Positions 22,692 through 34,880 of a stretch of DNA of 64,000 nucleotides are shown here, in pieces. Every line of letters starts with the position of its first letter. Position 1 is the first letter of the stretch. The DNA is from Notamacropus eugenii (Eukaryota > Chordata > Mammalia > Diprotodontia > Macropodidae). The stretch is from the NCBI RefSeq assembly GCF_028372415.1, contig NC_092872.1:16768479-16832478 (forward strand). Reading direction: 5' to 3'. A model generated the notes under the pieces. It ran no database searches. It was not told the DNA's origin and saw only the letters and a list, made by a program, of their open reading frames with translations. Position numbers and translations under genes: made by a program.

Positions 22692-22900
22692 ATTTAATTA
22701 ACAGAATCACAGAATCCTAAATCTAGAAGAGACCTAAATAATCACTTATTCTAACTTCATATTTTACTTATGCATTCCACATTAACAGAAAAAAATACTT
22801 GCCTATAATAGGTACAAATCTAGTAAACGACAAATTAATATTTGAACATAGTTCTTAAAAGACTTGATAGAATCCAAGTTCAGTGCTTCCACTGGGCCGA
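22692..22900 (-). repeat. MIR-type SINE
   Basis: 'cagaatcacagaatcctaaa', 'tctagaagagacctaaataa' and 'caaatctagtaaacgacaa' follow the reverse MIR order. Confidence 0.55.
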
Positions 22901-23285
22901 GTCCTTGATCATTTTTACAGTGTTGCCCTAATGTGTTATAAGTATCTGTTAATAAGACTAACATTGTAGCAAGGAGTGAAATTCCATTAGATGAATGTTC
23001 AGAAGGTAGAGAAGAAGAAAAATAAAAACATAAAAAGGAAGTGTCTCAATTCACCCACTTGAATTTGCATATAACTTTAATCTTAGTCTATATGGTTCCA
23101 GTACCACTAAATTTTGCTTTAACATAAGTCGTATGGTAGATCAAACTTTGAAAATAAAATTGGCATGTTTTGTTCAGATTCTGTGTTTCCTCTAATTGCT
23201 AAGGGAGGTTCCATTGGGGTTCCAATTCATGTTGTGAAACTCACTCACTATGAGCCCCACACCCATTCAAAAGAATGAAGCATAA
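22901..23285. other. No recognised feature
   Basis: AT-rich sequence, nothing identifiable. Confidence 0.4.
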
Positions 23286-23288
23286 ATT

Positions 23289-23355
23289 CTCTCACTCTCT
23301 CTGTCTCTGTCTGTCTATCTGTCTGTCTGTCTGTCTGTCTCTCTCTGTCTCTCTT
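23289..23355. repeat. (CTGT)n/(CT)n microsatellite
   Basis: CTCT and CTGT units in uninterrupted series. Confidence 0.92.
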
Positions 23356-23804
23356 ACTTTTAGATATTCAGCAAAGTTGGTTAAAGGAGGATTTGTTTCT
23401 TTTCTACTTCTCTACTTCCTTCATTATTAAAGAGTCTTCCTTCCCAAGTTGAAAACCTGACAAATTTGTGATGAAAGTAAATTATCATGAGGTTCAAATG
23501 AGGCAATTTATGTAAACTGACAAAATTTAAAGCATGATATAAGTTATTTAATAACTGACTATAAGATAATCATTGAGGTTAACTTTATTACATCCCACAG
23601 ACATTTTACTTCTCATTTGTTAGGCTTTTGTATTAATCAACGGGAAGAATATGATATTTCAAATACTCACCTGCCATTTAGTGCAATACAGTATTATGAG
23701 GCTTCTACCCTGTTGTTTACCGCTATTCAACCCTGTACTGACAACCAGATCAGCAAGTCCCACATATATCATTTTTTTTTTACTGTGGTTCTTGTGTATC
23801 ACAC

Positions 23805-23995
23805 ATTATAGAGTGATGGAGCTAGAAGAGAATTTAAGAATGCCCTTGTCCAATTTTATTTTATACTTGAGGAAATTTGGGCTCAGATCAAATTATTTGC
23901 CGAGAATCACACACCCAGTTGTGAGTGGAGCAGACATTTGAGCCAGGCTCCTGATTTCCCAGTTCTCAAATTCAAAATACTCTCATTTGCCCAGT
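23805..23995 (-). repeat. MIR-type SINE
   Basis: 'agagtgatggagctagaaga', 'tacttgaggaaatttggg', 'cagttgtgagtggagcag' and 'gagccaggctcctgatttcc' give a clear reverse MIR. Two overlapping plus-strand frames at 23617-23941 are incidental. Confidence 0.72.
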
Positions 23996-24353
23996 ATACA
24001 TAAGTTATGCAATAGATGAGAACTCCTATTGATTAATGAGAAAATTTGACCTTGGAATTTATAAATACCCCTGGATAAATTATAATAAGGAAGAATTTTC
24101 TTTACCTAATGGATTGAGCAAATGTTAAATGGAGGTTAAATGATGCCAATAGCCAATAGATTTGACATAGACATGGTTTACTATTCTTGGTATGGTACTT
24201 AAGCCCACAAGTAATCTATAAGTAGAAGAATAAATATCTGCATGATACCTTTGAATAGATCTCAAAATAGCAAAGGACATGCGTGCACTGTGTAGCAGTT
24301 AGGGGCAATGTCAAACAAAGGTAATTTATATGGTCATGTTAAAAAGAAAAAAA

Positions 24354-24356
<3 letters not shown>
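23996..24356. other. No recognised feature
   Basis: Nothing identifiable. Confidence 0.4.

Positions 24357-24358
<2 letters not shown>

Positions 24359-24404
<46 letters not shown>
24359..24404. repeat. (TC)n microsatellite
   Basis: 23 uninterrupted TC units. Confidence 0.95.
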
Positions 24405-24407
<3 letters not shown>

Positions 24408-24534
24408 CTGAGAGAGGGTCTGTCTCACTATGTATGCTGGAAAAATTTTCCCAGAAATGTGCAATTATATTGAATTTAGGAATTTAGGGAAAAGAAATGC
24501 ATTCTGTCTAAATTATTGTTAATGGTGAGTGCAT

Positions 24535-24670
24535 ATTATTAAAATTATAAATTAATTTATATTATAGTAAATTATATTACATAAATATAATAATTATCAA
24601 TATAATCATAAATTATAATAAATATAAATTGAAATATACATTATTAAAATTATATATTAAAATATATAAA

Positions 24671-24708
<38 letters not shown>
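24535..24708. repeat. AT-rich tract ending in (CA)n
   Basis: Dense TTAAAATTATA-type sequence at 24535-24680 leads into about 14 CA units at 24681-24708. Confidence 0.9.
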
Positions 24709-24710
<2 letters not shown>

Positions 24711-25078
24711 GTCTGCCTACTGTCCATTCATACCTCATTGGTTCCATTTCCACGATTAAACATGGCACTGATGCCTGACAGATGAAATCGAAATGGGAGG
24801 TGCTGAGAATAACCAATTCCCAAGAACACATGATGCTTCGTGCTTTGCATGTATGGCAGGGGGTGGGGAGAAGTGTTCTTTACTTCCCTAATAGTAAAGG
24901 TTTAGGAATTTTTTGGAAGCAATTATGCAACCAGAAGCTTATCATTTATTTCAGCCATGGGTCTTATTTTAAAATGAATTATTAAAGTAGTTCTCTACTA
25001 AGGTGATTTGTAGAACTTGATTAGAAAAGCAGCTTATTTTCAAACCAAATATTGACTCTTCAGCTGAAGGAAATTCTT

Positions 25079-25143
25079 CTTCTCCTTGTCCTCCTCCTCC
25101 TCCTTCTCCTCCTCCTCCTCCTCTTCCTCCTCCTCCTCCTCTT
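25079..25143. repeat. (CCT/CTT)n microsatellite
   Basis: Trinucleotide CTC/TCC array. The minus frame reads as poly-E and is not a gene. Confidence 0.92.
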
Positions 25144-25925
25144 GTAACAGAAATGAAATGAGGGGTATATGAGCAAGAAAGAATTGATCTCTTTTTTGTT
25201 GTGGTTGTTCAATTTTTTTTATGTAACACTCCTTATACAATCAATATCTTCCTTTAAGAAATATTTTATAGCAATTTCTTCTTAAAGATGTGGAGCATAT
25301 TTCCTGTAGGTTTCTTACAAGAGCAACTGCCTCTTGGGCATAGGGAAGTATCCTTTTGTATACAACAAAATTATTAAAGCACTCAATCTATTTAGGATCA
25401 ATTAGGAGGTGGAAATTTTCTTGGAGCAAAATCCTGTGTCTGGCATTTGGTGTAAAATATTGTAAAGCTCAACTATTACTCAGACTTTGGAGTGACAGAT
25501 GAAATAAATAAAATCATTCAACTATTTTTGAGTTATCAGGCATCATTGATCATCACCAGTTCTTTTGATTGCTTTTGAGAATACCAGGGTCCCTGTAATT
25601 ATGTATTTCTCCCACCACAACTGAACTGAAATCTCTTCTGTGGCTTCTATGTTAGTCCCCCATTCAAAACTTTACAAGTGAATGCAGTATTTTATAAAAG
25701 GAACAGAGTTTGAATTTATAGAATAATTGCATTAGGGTGGTTATGAGGGAAGCAATATCATGAAGCCCATTAGCACATGGATACCTTAGCATGACTTATG
25801 TGCTGATATTCATGCAGTTCCCTTATCAGGTTCTGCTACATGATCTGTTATAGTAGCTCATAGCTTTAACTTCTTTTCTTACAGTCAGATCTGCAGTCCA
25901 AGTCCTAGAATTTTTATGCTCCACA
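25144..25925. other. No recognised feature
   Basis: No gene, RNA or nameable repeat seen over about 780 bp. Confidence 0.4.
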
Positions 25926-25929
25926 CAAG

Positions 25930-26262
25930 CTGGGCTTGGTCAGACTCTACCCTTTCTTGCTTTTTGGCAACAGAGACCCATTCTATCTTTTCCGTCTGTT
26001 ACCACTATTTCAATTCTTTCAAGGCCCAGCTCAGATGACACCTTCTTTATGAATTCTTTTTCATCTTCCCATCTGATAGTCATCTTTTTTTCTAGTTTTC
26101 CTAGAACTTTCCTTTTTCTTTGTTCCAACTACATTAAAACTTTTTTTCAGATTATGCTGTAGCTCGCACTATTACAGCATAAACCTCTGGGAAGCAAGTA
26201 TTATGCTGTCAAAAACCCAAACACCTATTTCATTGTCTTACAAGTGAATGGAATGAATTTAG
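25930..26262 (+). repeat. L2 LINE 3' part, decayed
   Basis: 'ttcaaggcccagctcagatg' followed by 'acaccttctttatgaattc' is the conserved L2 'CLKAQLRCHLLHEEF'-type block. The tail follows, with 'cacctatttcattgtctta' and 'gaatggaatgaatttagtg'. Confidence 0.72.
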
Positions 26263-26311
26263 TGAAGACTTCCCAGTGCTTAAGAAAAGGCTTTTAGTAG
26301 ATGGTTAGGCC

Positions 26312-26740
26312 TAAGTACTGGTTTCCCAGAAATCATGTAACTTTTGGGAATATGAAACTTAAACTCCCCCCCTTGGGTTGCCATATCAGCATAGCACAAC
26401 GCCCTTCTTGGGTTGCCACATCACCGTCCACATCAGCATAATGCCTATTGGTTATTCCAGTGCTTCCTTGACCTGTATTCACAGGGTAGACTGTCATTTT
26501 TAGACTGTGAGCCTGCCTCCCAGCCAATGGGAGTGAAAGGCCATCAGGGGGGTGGGATCTGCATTAGGGCTATATAATCTCTATTTTTTCCTTCTGTAAT
26601 TGCCTCACTTTCCTGATCACTTATCAGAGAGGAGATGCCCTTTCTTGAGAGATTGTAACAAAATCTTGCTGCTGTGCTTCTACCTTGAGAAGTCTCTGAT
26701 TTTTATTTCAATGGGTGATCTGTGACCCACAAAGGTATTA
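26312..26740 (+). mobile_element. Solo LTR of an endogenous retrovirus, plus orientation
   Basis: The order of promoter elements is that of an LTR: a CCAAT box at 26523-26528 (AGCCAATGGG), a TATA box at 26571-26577 (TATATAATC), then a pyrimidine-rich R/U5 with 'cttctgtaattgcctcactt' and a weak polyadenylation region 'gtaacaaaatcttgctgc'. Candidate ends are TGGTTTCC near 26321 and CCCACA near 26732. I found no clear target-site duplication, and no internal viral genes lie on either side. Confidence 0.6.
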
Positions 26741-27680
26741 TGGGCTTGATAGTTATTTGTTGAATTTAGTTAAATAGCTAGACCAGAGCTATAATTTAAT
26801 TTAATCTTATTCAAGAAGCATGTAAAGGCACAAAGTTCATGTGCCACCCCCCCACTCAAGAAAACAAAACAAAATTAAAGACAACAGTCCCTGACCTCAA
26901 GGAACCTATATTCTCCTATAATCTTCTTCTCTTATCATTCACTTCATCTCTGTGTTTTCACTCCACCTATTTGTTGAAACTCTATTATAATATATTCTCT
27001 CATCCATCTTTTTGAGCACGTCTTTAAAACGCTTTAAGAAATACACTCATTTCCCCATTTTTCTAACATTACTCGTTGATTCCAAGTGTCTTGTCAGAGT
27101 CTCTTCAGGGAAAAGAAAACACAGCTATGTTCTTATATCACTTTTCTCTTTAGTTATTCTAGATGATTTTGAGAAGCCTTGTCTCTCAATAAACTCCTGA
27201 AATCTCTCTTGTCAACCTAACTCTGCAAATAAGGATGGAGAATCAAAGATTCCCACACAGGCCAGCAATTCATGTATAAGATAACAAAACAATTCACTTT
27301 ATTGGGTTTGCTACCCTCAGAAACATAGTAGCTATGGAAAAGATGCTACCTGTAAGTGTAAAATAGGAGGTCTACATTATGCTTGTACAATTTGTTTTTT
27401 GTTTAGTGGGTATTCAATGCCTGGAAGTAATAACTGTTGTTTTTCCAAGTCCCGGTAACAGTGCCTGAAAATATCTTCTCCCTTTTGTACTCAGGCCAGC
27501 TTCTCCTTGAATGTAAAATCTGAGGGTGATTTCCATAGATAATTCAGCTCACTTTCTGGCAACTGCCTCTAGGGATACAGGATGAACTTCCTACTATAGA
27601 TAACAATTTTTAGCTTTAATTACTCTGGACATGTAAGAGTGGTCCTTTGGGAGTTACCAACTGTTGTTGAAAGGTGTGTT
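26741..27680. other. No recognised feature
   Basis: No coding or repeat signal that I can name. A 62-codon frame at 27012-27200 has no recognisable motif. Confidence 0.4.
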
Positions 27681-27689
27681 AACGACTGA

Positions 27690-27835
27690 ACAGTTGGAAG
27701 GTGGTATGACTCAATAGATAGAGAAGCAGACTAGAGAATGAAGAGTCAAAGGTAATAGTCCCACTTATACTATTTTATGGAAGAGTGACCTTGAACAGGT
27801 TCTTTAAGACACTCTAGGCCATACCAAGAATCACA
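27690..27835 (+). repeat. MIR-type SINE
   Basis: 'agatagagaagcagactaga' (tRNA-like head) and 'gagtgaccttgaacaggttc' mark a forward MIR. Confidence 0.55.
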
Positions 27836-28784
27836 ATAGTCCTAATGGAAATTTAATATACCTGATTTCAGTCTTTTATTTTCCTCCTGTTTCCATGAAA
27901 ACTTGCATTAGTGGGATAACTTCAGTATATTTGCTAAAAGCACACGTTTGTGTTATACTAGTAAAGTCACTGCATATTATGTGACATTAAACCTAAGTTC
28001 AATTATTTTAGTTATTAACACCCACAACAATTCTTGGAAGTAAATTCAAATTCACTTGAATATATAAATATGTGCCAGCCCTTGGGAAGAGTTGATCAGA
28101 GGGAAATAGGTGGAAACCATGGGCTTAGATGCCATCAGATTAAATAAATATTAATTCAAGCATGTAATATACTGAATAGATTTGAGATCACTGGCCTAAA
28201 CCCATGGGGAAAGATGGTCAAAGAAAGGAAACCAAAGAGAAGAGCCACCATATTGGATCAGTCATGTTCAACCTAATAAATTTTCTCCAGTAGAGGTCCT
28301 CAGAAGCATTGTGTATGAGGGTATAGTGGCAATCACAAACCCCCATTGTTTTGTTTTGCTTTGTTTTGTTTTTTAATTACTAGATCAATTTCCAGTGCCT
28401 AACCCTTCAGAACCGCCTGTTAAGGTAATGGTCATCTTATTTACCTCTATGTAAAGTATAACTTTTTGTTCTGATTTTACTTCATTTGAGATTCAAGTCC
28501 TAAACTCTACTTCTGACTGGAATCTGGCAAACAAGTCTGTGTCACCCCTACTGTGTTCCTTGAAATGTTCTTGGGCTAATTAGATCTCTTTTTAACCTTT
28601 GCCCTGTAGATGAATGGGTGCTAGCTGGGCTTCTATTCTTGAAAGTGACCTTTTTTTCAATCCTTTCTTTTTCCCAGTTCAGAATCTTCCTTGGCTCTAT
28701 TACATCATGTGGTATACTTCAAGACAATAGTCTGGATGCAATTATCACATCATGTATTTTTTTGACCAAGGGATGATTATTTTT
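27836..28784. other. No recognised feature
   Basis: A TTTTG-rich stretch lies at 28346-28372. Otherwise nothing identifiable. Confidence 0.4.
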
Positions 28785-29140
28785 TTATTTTATTTTGAAT
28801 ATCATGATCATACTGTCAAGAGAAATTTTGAGAGACAGAATTCCAAGGACAATTCATTTACTTGCAAGCCTAGCAATTTCCAGTAAGCGGGGTAAAAGGT
28901 CTCTCAAGGACCCCAGACCCAGAGTGAGAGCTCACAGGGTCTTTTATAGTGATTATCAAGATGACAGAGCAAAATCTCCATCAGTATAAGTGTGCCTTCT
29001 CCTGATTGACTAGAAAGTAAAAAGCTTTTCCATCAGCTCGATAATAAACTTTTGGTCCACCTCTTCTGAAACCCCCTTAATCACAAACAAGACAAATGAC
29101 TTGGGAAATTTGGGAGTTGTCACAGCAACTTAGATTGAAT
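28785..29140 (-). mobile_element. Solo LTR of an endogenous retrovirus, minus orientation
   Basis: Reading the minus strand, a TATA box (TATAAAA, plus-strand 28942-28948) precedes 'gaccctgtgagctctcac', as in an LTR U3/R boundary. About 100 bp further on is an A-rich 'gcaagtaaatgaat' that could be a decayed polyadenylation signal. Ends are approximate, and no retroviral internal genes flank it. A 64-codon plus frame at 28795-28989 is a shadow. Confidence 0.55.
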
Positions 29141-29394
29141 CAGCTTGACCTTTAGGTTAAGGACATTTCCTAAGAATGTGGGTGAAGGGGGAAGTTACAA
29201 GGGCAAGTCAAAAGACAAAGGTAGAGATGTAAGGCATGAGATAATTGTGGAGCTACAAGTTGCAAAAATAGAATTGTGACCCAAATGACCTGAGGTTACC
29301 TGAGTAAAACTGCAAGAGTAAGGAATAGTGAGGAAGAATATTGAATATAGCTTGATTGTCTTAACAAAATAGAATTAGAAATTAATTTCCAGTT

Positions 29395-29592
29395 TCAAAT
29401 ACTGTAAGATTTAAAGGTGGAAGGGACCTTAGCAGTCATAAAATTCAATACCCTTAATTCACAGCTGAGGAAATAGAGGCATATTGATTTACCCATAGCT
29501 AAATGTTTGGTAAATATCTAAGGATTTCAACCTCACTTTCCTGAGTCCAGCGCCATATTCTCTACACCATGCTGGGTTCTATGAGATGTTAA
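29395..29592 (-). repeat. MIR-type SINE
   Basis: 'aaaggtggaagggaccttag', 'cacagctgaggaaatagagg' and 'tttcctgagtccagcgcca' form a clear reverse MIR. Confidence 0.75.
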
Positions 29593-29605
29593 CATTTCTA
29601 GTGTC

Positions 29606-30115
29606 AGAGCTTGCCAAACCCTTTTCAGGGCTTCTCATTCACCTTCAATGTCTACCCTACCCAACTCTTACCTGTGGCTCCAAGAACCTGTAACATGTAC
29701 CACAGCCAGACTTTGGTCAAACCATCTCAGCAGATGGGCTTAACAAGTTTACAAGTAACTGATAGGCCTCAAATCCATGGTGAGTTAGAAGGCTACTTAC
29801 CCCAAGCATGTGGATATTTCCCCTAGCAGAATGGGCAGATGAGAATAATTTGTTCCAACAGCCATGAAGGCAACTGAAGCAGGTACTGTGGGACACTTAA
29901 AGTTTCATCAGACTTCAAAGACATGAAGATCATCCATTGCTTCTCAGGCCACTGCCAGCTGTTTGGATTTTTGTCTTTCCACTGATCTTGATATCTCTGG
30001 AAGGAAAAGTAAGGCTGATGACTTTGTGCAGCTCTGCTTCACTTAAATTCAATTGATGTGCAAATCAGGACATCACCTCGTAGCGTCACTGGTCCTCTTT
30101 GAGAATGAAGAATTG
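29606..30115 (+). repeat. Dispersed repeat family A, copy 2
   Basis: Homologous to 436-905. This copy retains the tail with 'gtgcaaatcaggacatcac' and 'actggtcctctttgagaatg' then 'gaagaattggacaaca', a tail I associate with marsupial RTE or RTE-tailed SINEs. A 71-codon open frame inside it does not correspond to the frame in copy 1, so neither is likely coding. Confidence 0.6.
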
Positions 30116-30595
30116 GACAACACCATGATGCCTCTCTGATGATACATGGGATTTTTATGAATTTAGCTCTTAGTAATACATTGGATATGGGCATAGCAGG
30201 GGAAAATAAGGCATAATAATTAAATATTTGTGGGCAATTATAACAGATACTTGCATTTTTAGGTAAGTTCCTGGGCAAGTCACTTAAATTTTCCAGATTT
30301 CAATTTCCTTTTGTGTAAAATGAGGAAATCATGAAGTATAATATCCTTATTCTACACAAAAGGAAGCAATGAGAACAAACAAAAATAAACAGATAAACAT
30401 TTGAAGGAATGAATGAATAAAAATTCTAGGTTTTGCATCTCCTTGGTAGTTTCAATGAAAAGGAGAGTGGAGAAGTGAACTAGAGAAAAGCTGAATGTTG
30501 AGCTGAAATTTTCTTTTATCACCAGAGTCATCTAATGCATTGTGAAAGTAACTAATGGAATGTTCATGGCAGTATGATGACTACAGAGAGTCAGT
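30116..30595. other. No recognised feature
   Basis: Nothing identifiable apart from a possible short MIR piece near 30265-30310. Confidence 0.35.
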
Positions 30596-30599
30596 TACT

Positions 30600-31030
30600 G
30601 AGAAATTTACAATTCCATAGATACTCAGTGACTGTGACATATAGTGCCATGCACTAGAGACTAGAGGAGGAAAAGATGTCAGGGTCCCTTCTCTCAAGGA
30701 GCTTACCATCTAACAAATGGGATTCAATGTACTCAAATGACAGCAAGAAAAATGAAAACACTATTGAAATGTAGGAGATACAAACAAAGGTAAAGACCAC
30801 ATCTGGCTGAGAATTTAGTGAAGGAAGTGGTAGGATCCCTTATAAGGGACTTCAAAATTGGGAGGTTTCAATAGGTGAAGATAAGAGGCAAGGTATTTCA
30901 TTTATTCATCAATCACACATATTAAAAATTGTTTATGTATGCAGAAGCTTATTGTGCTGGGTACAGGGGAAAGTACAAGATATGGGTTATAGTTTATAAG
31001 TTTATAGTCTATTTGTAGGTGTAATATACC
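30600..31030 (+). repeat. Dispersed repeat family B-like, tentative
   Basis: 'agtgccatgcactagagact' with 'tctctcaaggagcttacc' and 'atctaacaaatgggattc' follows the family-B order (catch-all 'ccctgccctcaaggagctcacagtc'). A second weaker start lies near 30905. Confidence 0.45.
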
Positions 31031-31435
31031 AATACAGGCAGATATAATATATGTTCTTGCATGATAAGTGTTTTAGAGACAAGTGAAACAAAGTACTATG
31101 TGAAATTCAAAGAGTGAAGTCAGAACATGCGGAGAGTTTACTGGCTTACGGAGCAGGGTGAACAAAGGCACAGAGGTTTTCGAAAAGCAATAAAATGCAA
31201 AAATTTTATCACACAAGCATAATATATGTAAAATTACTAGCCTTCTCATCACTGATTGGCCATTTTGCAAATAAGGCTAATTTTATATACTTAATCCCCA
31301 AATAAGACAATTAGCTTTGTTATATTCTACAACCAGTGACTGCTGATCTTGCAGATTTATGTCATTTGTGACAAACAAAGCCATGCAAAAAAGAATGGGT
31401 CAGTATGAGTCCATTGCTACTCCTGGAAACCTACA
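31031..31435. other. No recognised feature
   Basis: Nothing identifiable. Confidence 0.4.
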
Positions 31436-31438
31436 CAT

Positions 31439-31511
<73 letters not shown>
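31439..31511. repeat. (CA)n microsatellite
   Basis: About 36 uninterrupted CA units, the longest pure dinucleotide run in the window. Confidence 0.96.
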
Positions 31512-31514
<3 letters not shown>

Positions 31515-32320
31515 CAAGTGCATGTCATTCTAATGGTACATTAAAAGCTTCATTTTTGTTCAAGAAGGGTAGCATATGATAATCATCACTATTACACCTG
31601 ATTATAATACCAGAGGGAATTCGTTCAGTACTCACCAGCAGTGCAGATTGTACCCTAGAAATAATGAAGCTTCACACAAAGATAACTGGCTATTTTTTTT
31701 TAAATTGCAATTCTCACTAAACTTCTCAGAGTGTAAATTAATGAGGGCTGAGCTGAAGTGAGTCAGTGTTGCTTGGAGACTCAAGCAAGGACAATAATAG
31801 CCTCAGGGAAAGGAAATGAGACCTGCAGAATCAACCGCATCAATTAATATTTATCAACCCCACAGGGTGTTTCACAATATTAACCAATTTACTAAACAAA
31901 GCATACTTATAATATTCAATTACAACACATTTCTTCATAACAAACCAGGACACACAGTATGCCATCCTCCTCCCCACAAATAAAAAAGAGTTAAACACCT
32001 AAGAAGGTAGAAAATTGTTAAGTACAATTGGTTTGAAAACAAAACAAAGCTGGAGTTTGAGGGAAACATTGAGATATATGAGAACAGGACCCAGCCAGCA
32101 AGCCAAGTGAATATGGTATGTGCTTGAAGGGTAGGAAAGTGGGCTCTTTATTTTCTAGGAGTTTAGAGTGATTGGCTTCAGAGGAGATCACCAAGTACAG
32201 AAATATAGTGGCTATGGTTTAGGGAGTAAGTATGATGACCAAAAAAGCAAAGATAAAGACAAGGAAATAAATGGGTCAGTCCATTCACTTCTCTGTACCC
32301 CAATAAGCTCATCATTCTTG
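31512..32320. other. No recognised feature
   Basis: No coding or repeat signal that I can name. Confidence 0.4.
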
Positions 32321-32324
32321 TATT

Positions 32325-32480
32325 CAACAAATAATTATTAAGTGACTACTATGTGCCAGGTACTGTGCTAAGTATTGGGGATACAAAAGGAGCAAAAAAC
32401 AAAGTCTCAGCACTCAAATAGCTCACAATCCAATGAAATTGGGAGGCTGGAGGGAACATATAAATTATTTCAAAGTTAAG
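32325..32480 (+). repeat. Dispersed repeat family B
   Basis: 'caacaaataattattaagtg', 'actactatgtgccaggtact', 'gtgctaagtattggggatac' and 'ctcacaatccaatgaaatt'. This is one of the better preserved copies. Confidence 0.7.
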
Positions 32481-32574
32481 ATCCAATATTTCTGTGTTCT
32501 AATGAGTGGGGCCCTGCAGCAATAAAAGGGATATATAGAAAGCATAGAAAATTGAAATAAAAAGTATACTGGAA

Positions 32575-32738
32575 ACATGCTCGATTTAGAATTAGAGGAC
32601 TGGAGTTCAATTTTCAGGTATGTTACTTGTGTGATCTTACCCACATCATTTAATCTCTCTGGGTCTCAGTTTTTTTCTGGTTTGGACTAGATTACCTCTA
32701 AGATAATTTCTGGTTCTAAATCCATGATTCCATCATAA
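32575..32738 (+). repeat. MIR-type SINE
   Basis: 'attagaggactggagttcaa', 'tttaatctctctgggtctca' and 'ctaagataatttctggttct' form a forward MIR/CORE-SINE. Confidence 0.72.
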
Positions 32739-33184
32739 TACAGGATATTTCTCTACTTATATTTAGGGGTATGCTGTTAAATGTTTAACAATTGCCTTCA
32801 AAAAAAGCACTCAAAATATTTTAATTTAAATTATTAACATTTTCTCTATCACTTTCTTAGTGTAGAAATCAACAAAACAACAGTTCAAGATCTGTTTTGT
32901 AGTGCTTGCTGATTTCTAAGGTGTAAATTGTCACATTGAAAATTTAACAATCAGCGCAAGCTAGTTTGAACTGGTTCAAGCTGGTTCCCTGAATTATTAT
33001 TAATCTTCAAAGCTCTCTGAAGTAAATCCCAAGTACTGTTATTCCACTCTTCTGTGGCAAACAGTATACTGAAAAAATGATATACAAAGAGGTGGAAATC
33101 AAATAAGTGCTTTATCAAGGATTGATTTGTATCACAGGTAACAAAACCCATTTCTTCTAATATTTTATATGGGGTTAAACACAT
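32739..33184. other. No recognised feature
   Basis: Nothing identifiable. A 96-codon minus frame at 32951-33241 has no recognisable domain. Confidence 0.4.
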
Positions 33185-33345
33185 ATCATATACAAATATG
33201 CATAAACATGCATATATAAGTATATGTATATATGTACACACATATATGCATTACATACCTATACATACATATATATGTATATCTAAATGTATGTATTATA
33301 TATGTGTATATGTATGCACACACATCTTTTGTGTGTGTGATTACA
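33185..33345. repeat. ATAC/TATG cryptic microsatellite
   Basis: Interleaved ATAT, ACAC and TATG units. Frames on both strands are Y/I/M-rich translations of it. Confidence 0.9.
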
Positions 33346-33619
33346 AAGGCCCTCACTGCTGGTAAGAAAGAAAAAAAAATGTTTTCCCCCCTTTCCCAAC
33401 TAAGTAGGAATATCAATATTTATGTAATTCAGGCAATAGGCTGTAACATGCTATCACAGCATCATGTTTGCAGGAATGGAGCTTATATTCTAGAAGTAAC
33501 AAAACGCTAACATAGATGGATACAGTACATGCTATTATGTAATAAGCACACTCAAGAAGTACAAAACAAAGTAATACATGAGATCCACGGAGGAGGTTCA
33601 TAAAATTCCACAGATGACA

Positions 33620-33651
33620 TCCTCCTCCTCCTCCTCCTCCTCCTCCTCCTC
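33620..33651. repeat. (CCT)n microsatellite
   Basis: About 10.7 uninterrupted CCT units. Confidence 0.95.
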
Positions 33652-33664
33652 ATTATCATCATCG

Positions 33665-33912
33665 TTGCTAACATGTATTTAATATAGTGGTTTAAGTGTT
33701 GTAAAGGGCTTTACTGAGATTACCTCATTTATACCCTACAAGAGTCCTGTAATGTGAGACTTATTATTCTCATGGTACAGATATGGAGACTGAGGCTGAG
33801 AAAAGATAATTTACTTGTCCAAGGCCACCCAGCTTGGGAGAATCTGAGATTTGAACTCGGGTATTTTGGACTCCAAGTCCAGCTTCCTGTTCACTGGACT
33901 ACCTTGCTAAGT
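33665..33912 (-). repeat. MIR/CORE-SINE
   Basis: 'gtaaagggctttactgagat', 'atatggagactgaggctgag', 'gtccaaggccacccagctt' and 'gatttgaactcgggtatttt' are the reverse of a tRNA-derived CORE-SINE. The 'GAACTC' block lies in the B-box region. Confidence 0.75.
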
Positions 33913-34194
33913 AGTGTGCCAACAATGTCACCAAGCACACAGACATCCCAGAAAGCAGATGAAGTAGTCATGCAGTGAGAATGAGAAACTCTAGAAGAAG
34001 CTGTAGATCCAAAGCCTGAGGGATTTATTAGCACCTAAACACAATTCTCAAACAACAAAACCAGAAAAAATGCCTCCAGAACAATCGGTGTTTAGATTCT
34101 CTATGGAAGCTTCATGGGAAAACATGGAAAAACTTTTCTGTATTTGAGTGATGAGATCTCACTTCCACCAGAGTCCTACATAAATAACCACAAC

Positions 34195-34437
34195 AGCAAT
34201 GACAACAGTTAACATTTGTACTGTGCTCTCTTTGGGCCATGCACTGGGCTAAATGCTTTATAAATATAAGAGCATTTAATCTTTATGATAATAGATAGGT
34301 ACTGCTATTATTCCCATTTTACAGACCAGGAAACTGAGACCAAATTTAAGTGACTTGCCTGGGCTTACACAACCAGTAAGTATCTGATGCTGAGTTTGAA
34401 CTCAGGTCTATCTACTGTGCCATCTAGTTGCCCCTAT
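34195..34437 (-). repeat. MON1/THER-type marsupial CORE-SINE, near full length
   Basis: It ends in 'tgccatctagttgcccc', the reverse of the 'ggggcagctaggtggc' start typical of marsupial CORE-SINEs. Before it come 'cccattttacagaccaggaa', 'aagtgacttgcctgggctta' and 'gagtttgaactcaggtcta' (B-box). Confidence 0.82.
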
Positions 34438-34730
34438 GTAATAAAGCATATACAAGCAGTCCACAAGCCTCAAAGTGCTACATCAATGCCATGATTGTTG
34501 TTAAAATAACTTTCTCACTAGACTCACAATTGTGCCAGCACACCAGTGGTGGAAGCCCTTGCAGCACGCTTCTTTAAATATGTCACGTCATAGCATCTTA
34601 TGGCACCAGAAGCAAATCTGCACTTGAAACAGTTCAGAAGCAATAACAGCAGAAAGGACAGAAGCAAAAGTGGTAGCACCAGAAACTCAAACCAGAGAAG
34701 ACAGGACCATTATGAGGCATTCCTGTTCAC
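34438..34730. other. No recognised feature
   Basis: Nothing identifiable. Confidence 0.4.
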
Positions 34731-34734
34731 AAAG

Positions 34735-34880
34735 CACATTCCTTTCAATAGTCGTGTAAGAGAGGCTGTACATGTATTATAATCCCATTTTACCAACAAG
34801 GAAACAGGGACGCAGGAGTAAATTAAACGAGTTGCCCAAGTCCCATGAGCAGAAAATGGAAGACCAGAGTATATTGGGAA
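34735..34880 (-). repeat. MIR-type SINE
   Basis: 'ataatcccattttaccaac', 'aaggaaacagggacgcagg' and 'gagttgcccaagtcccatg'. Confidence 0.68.
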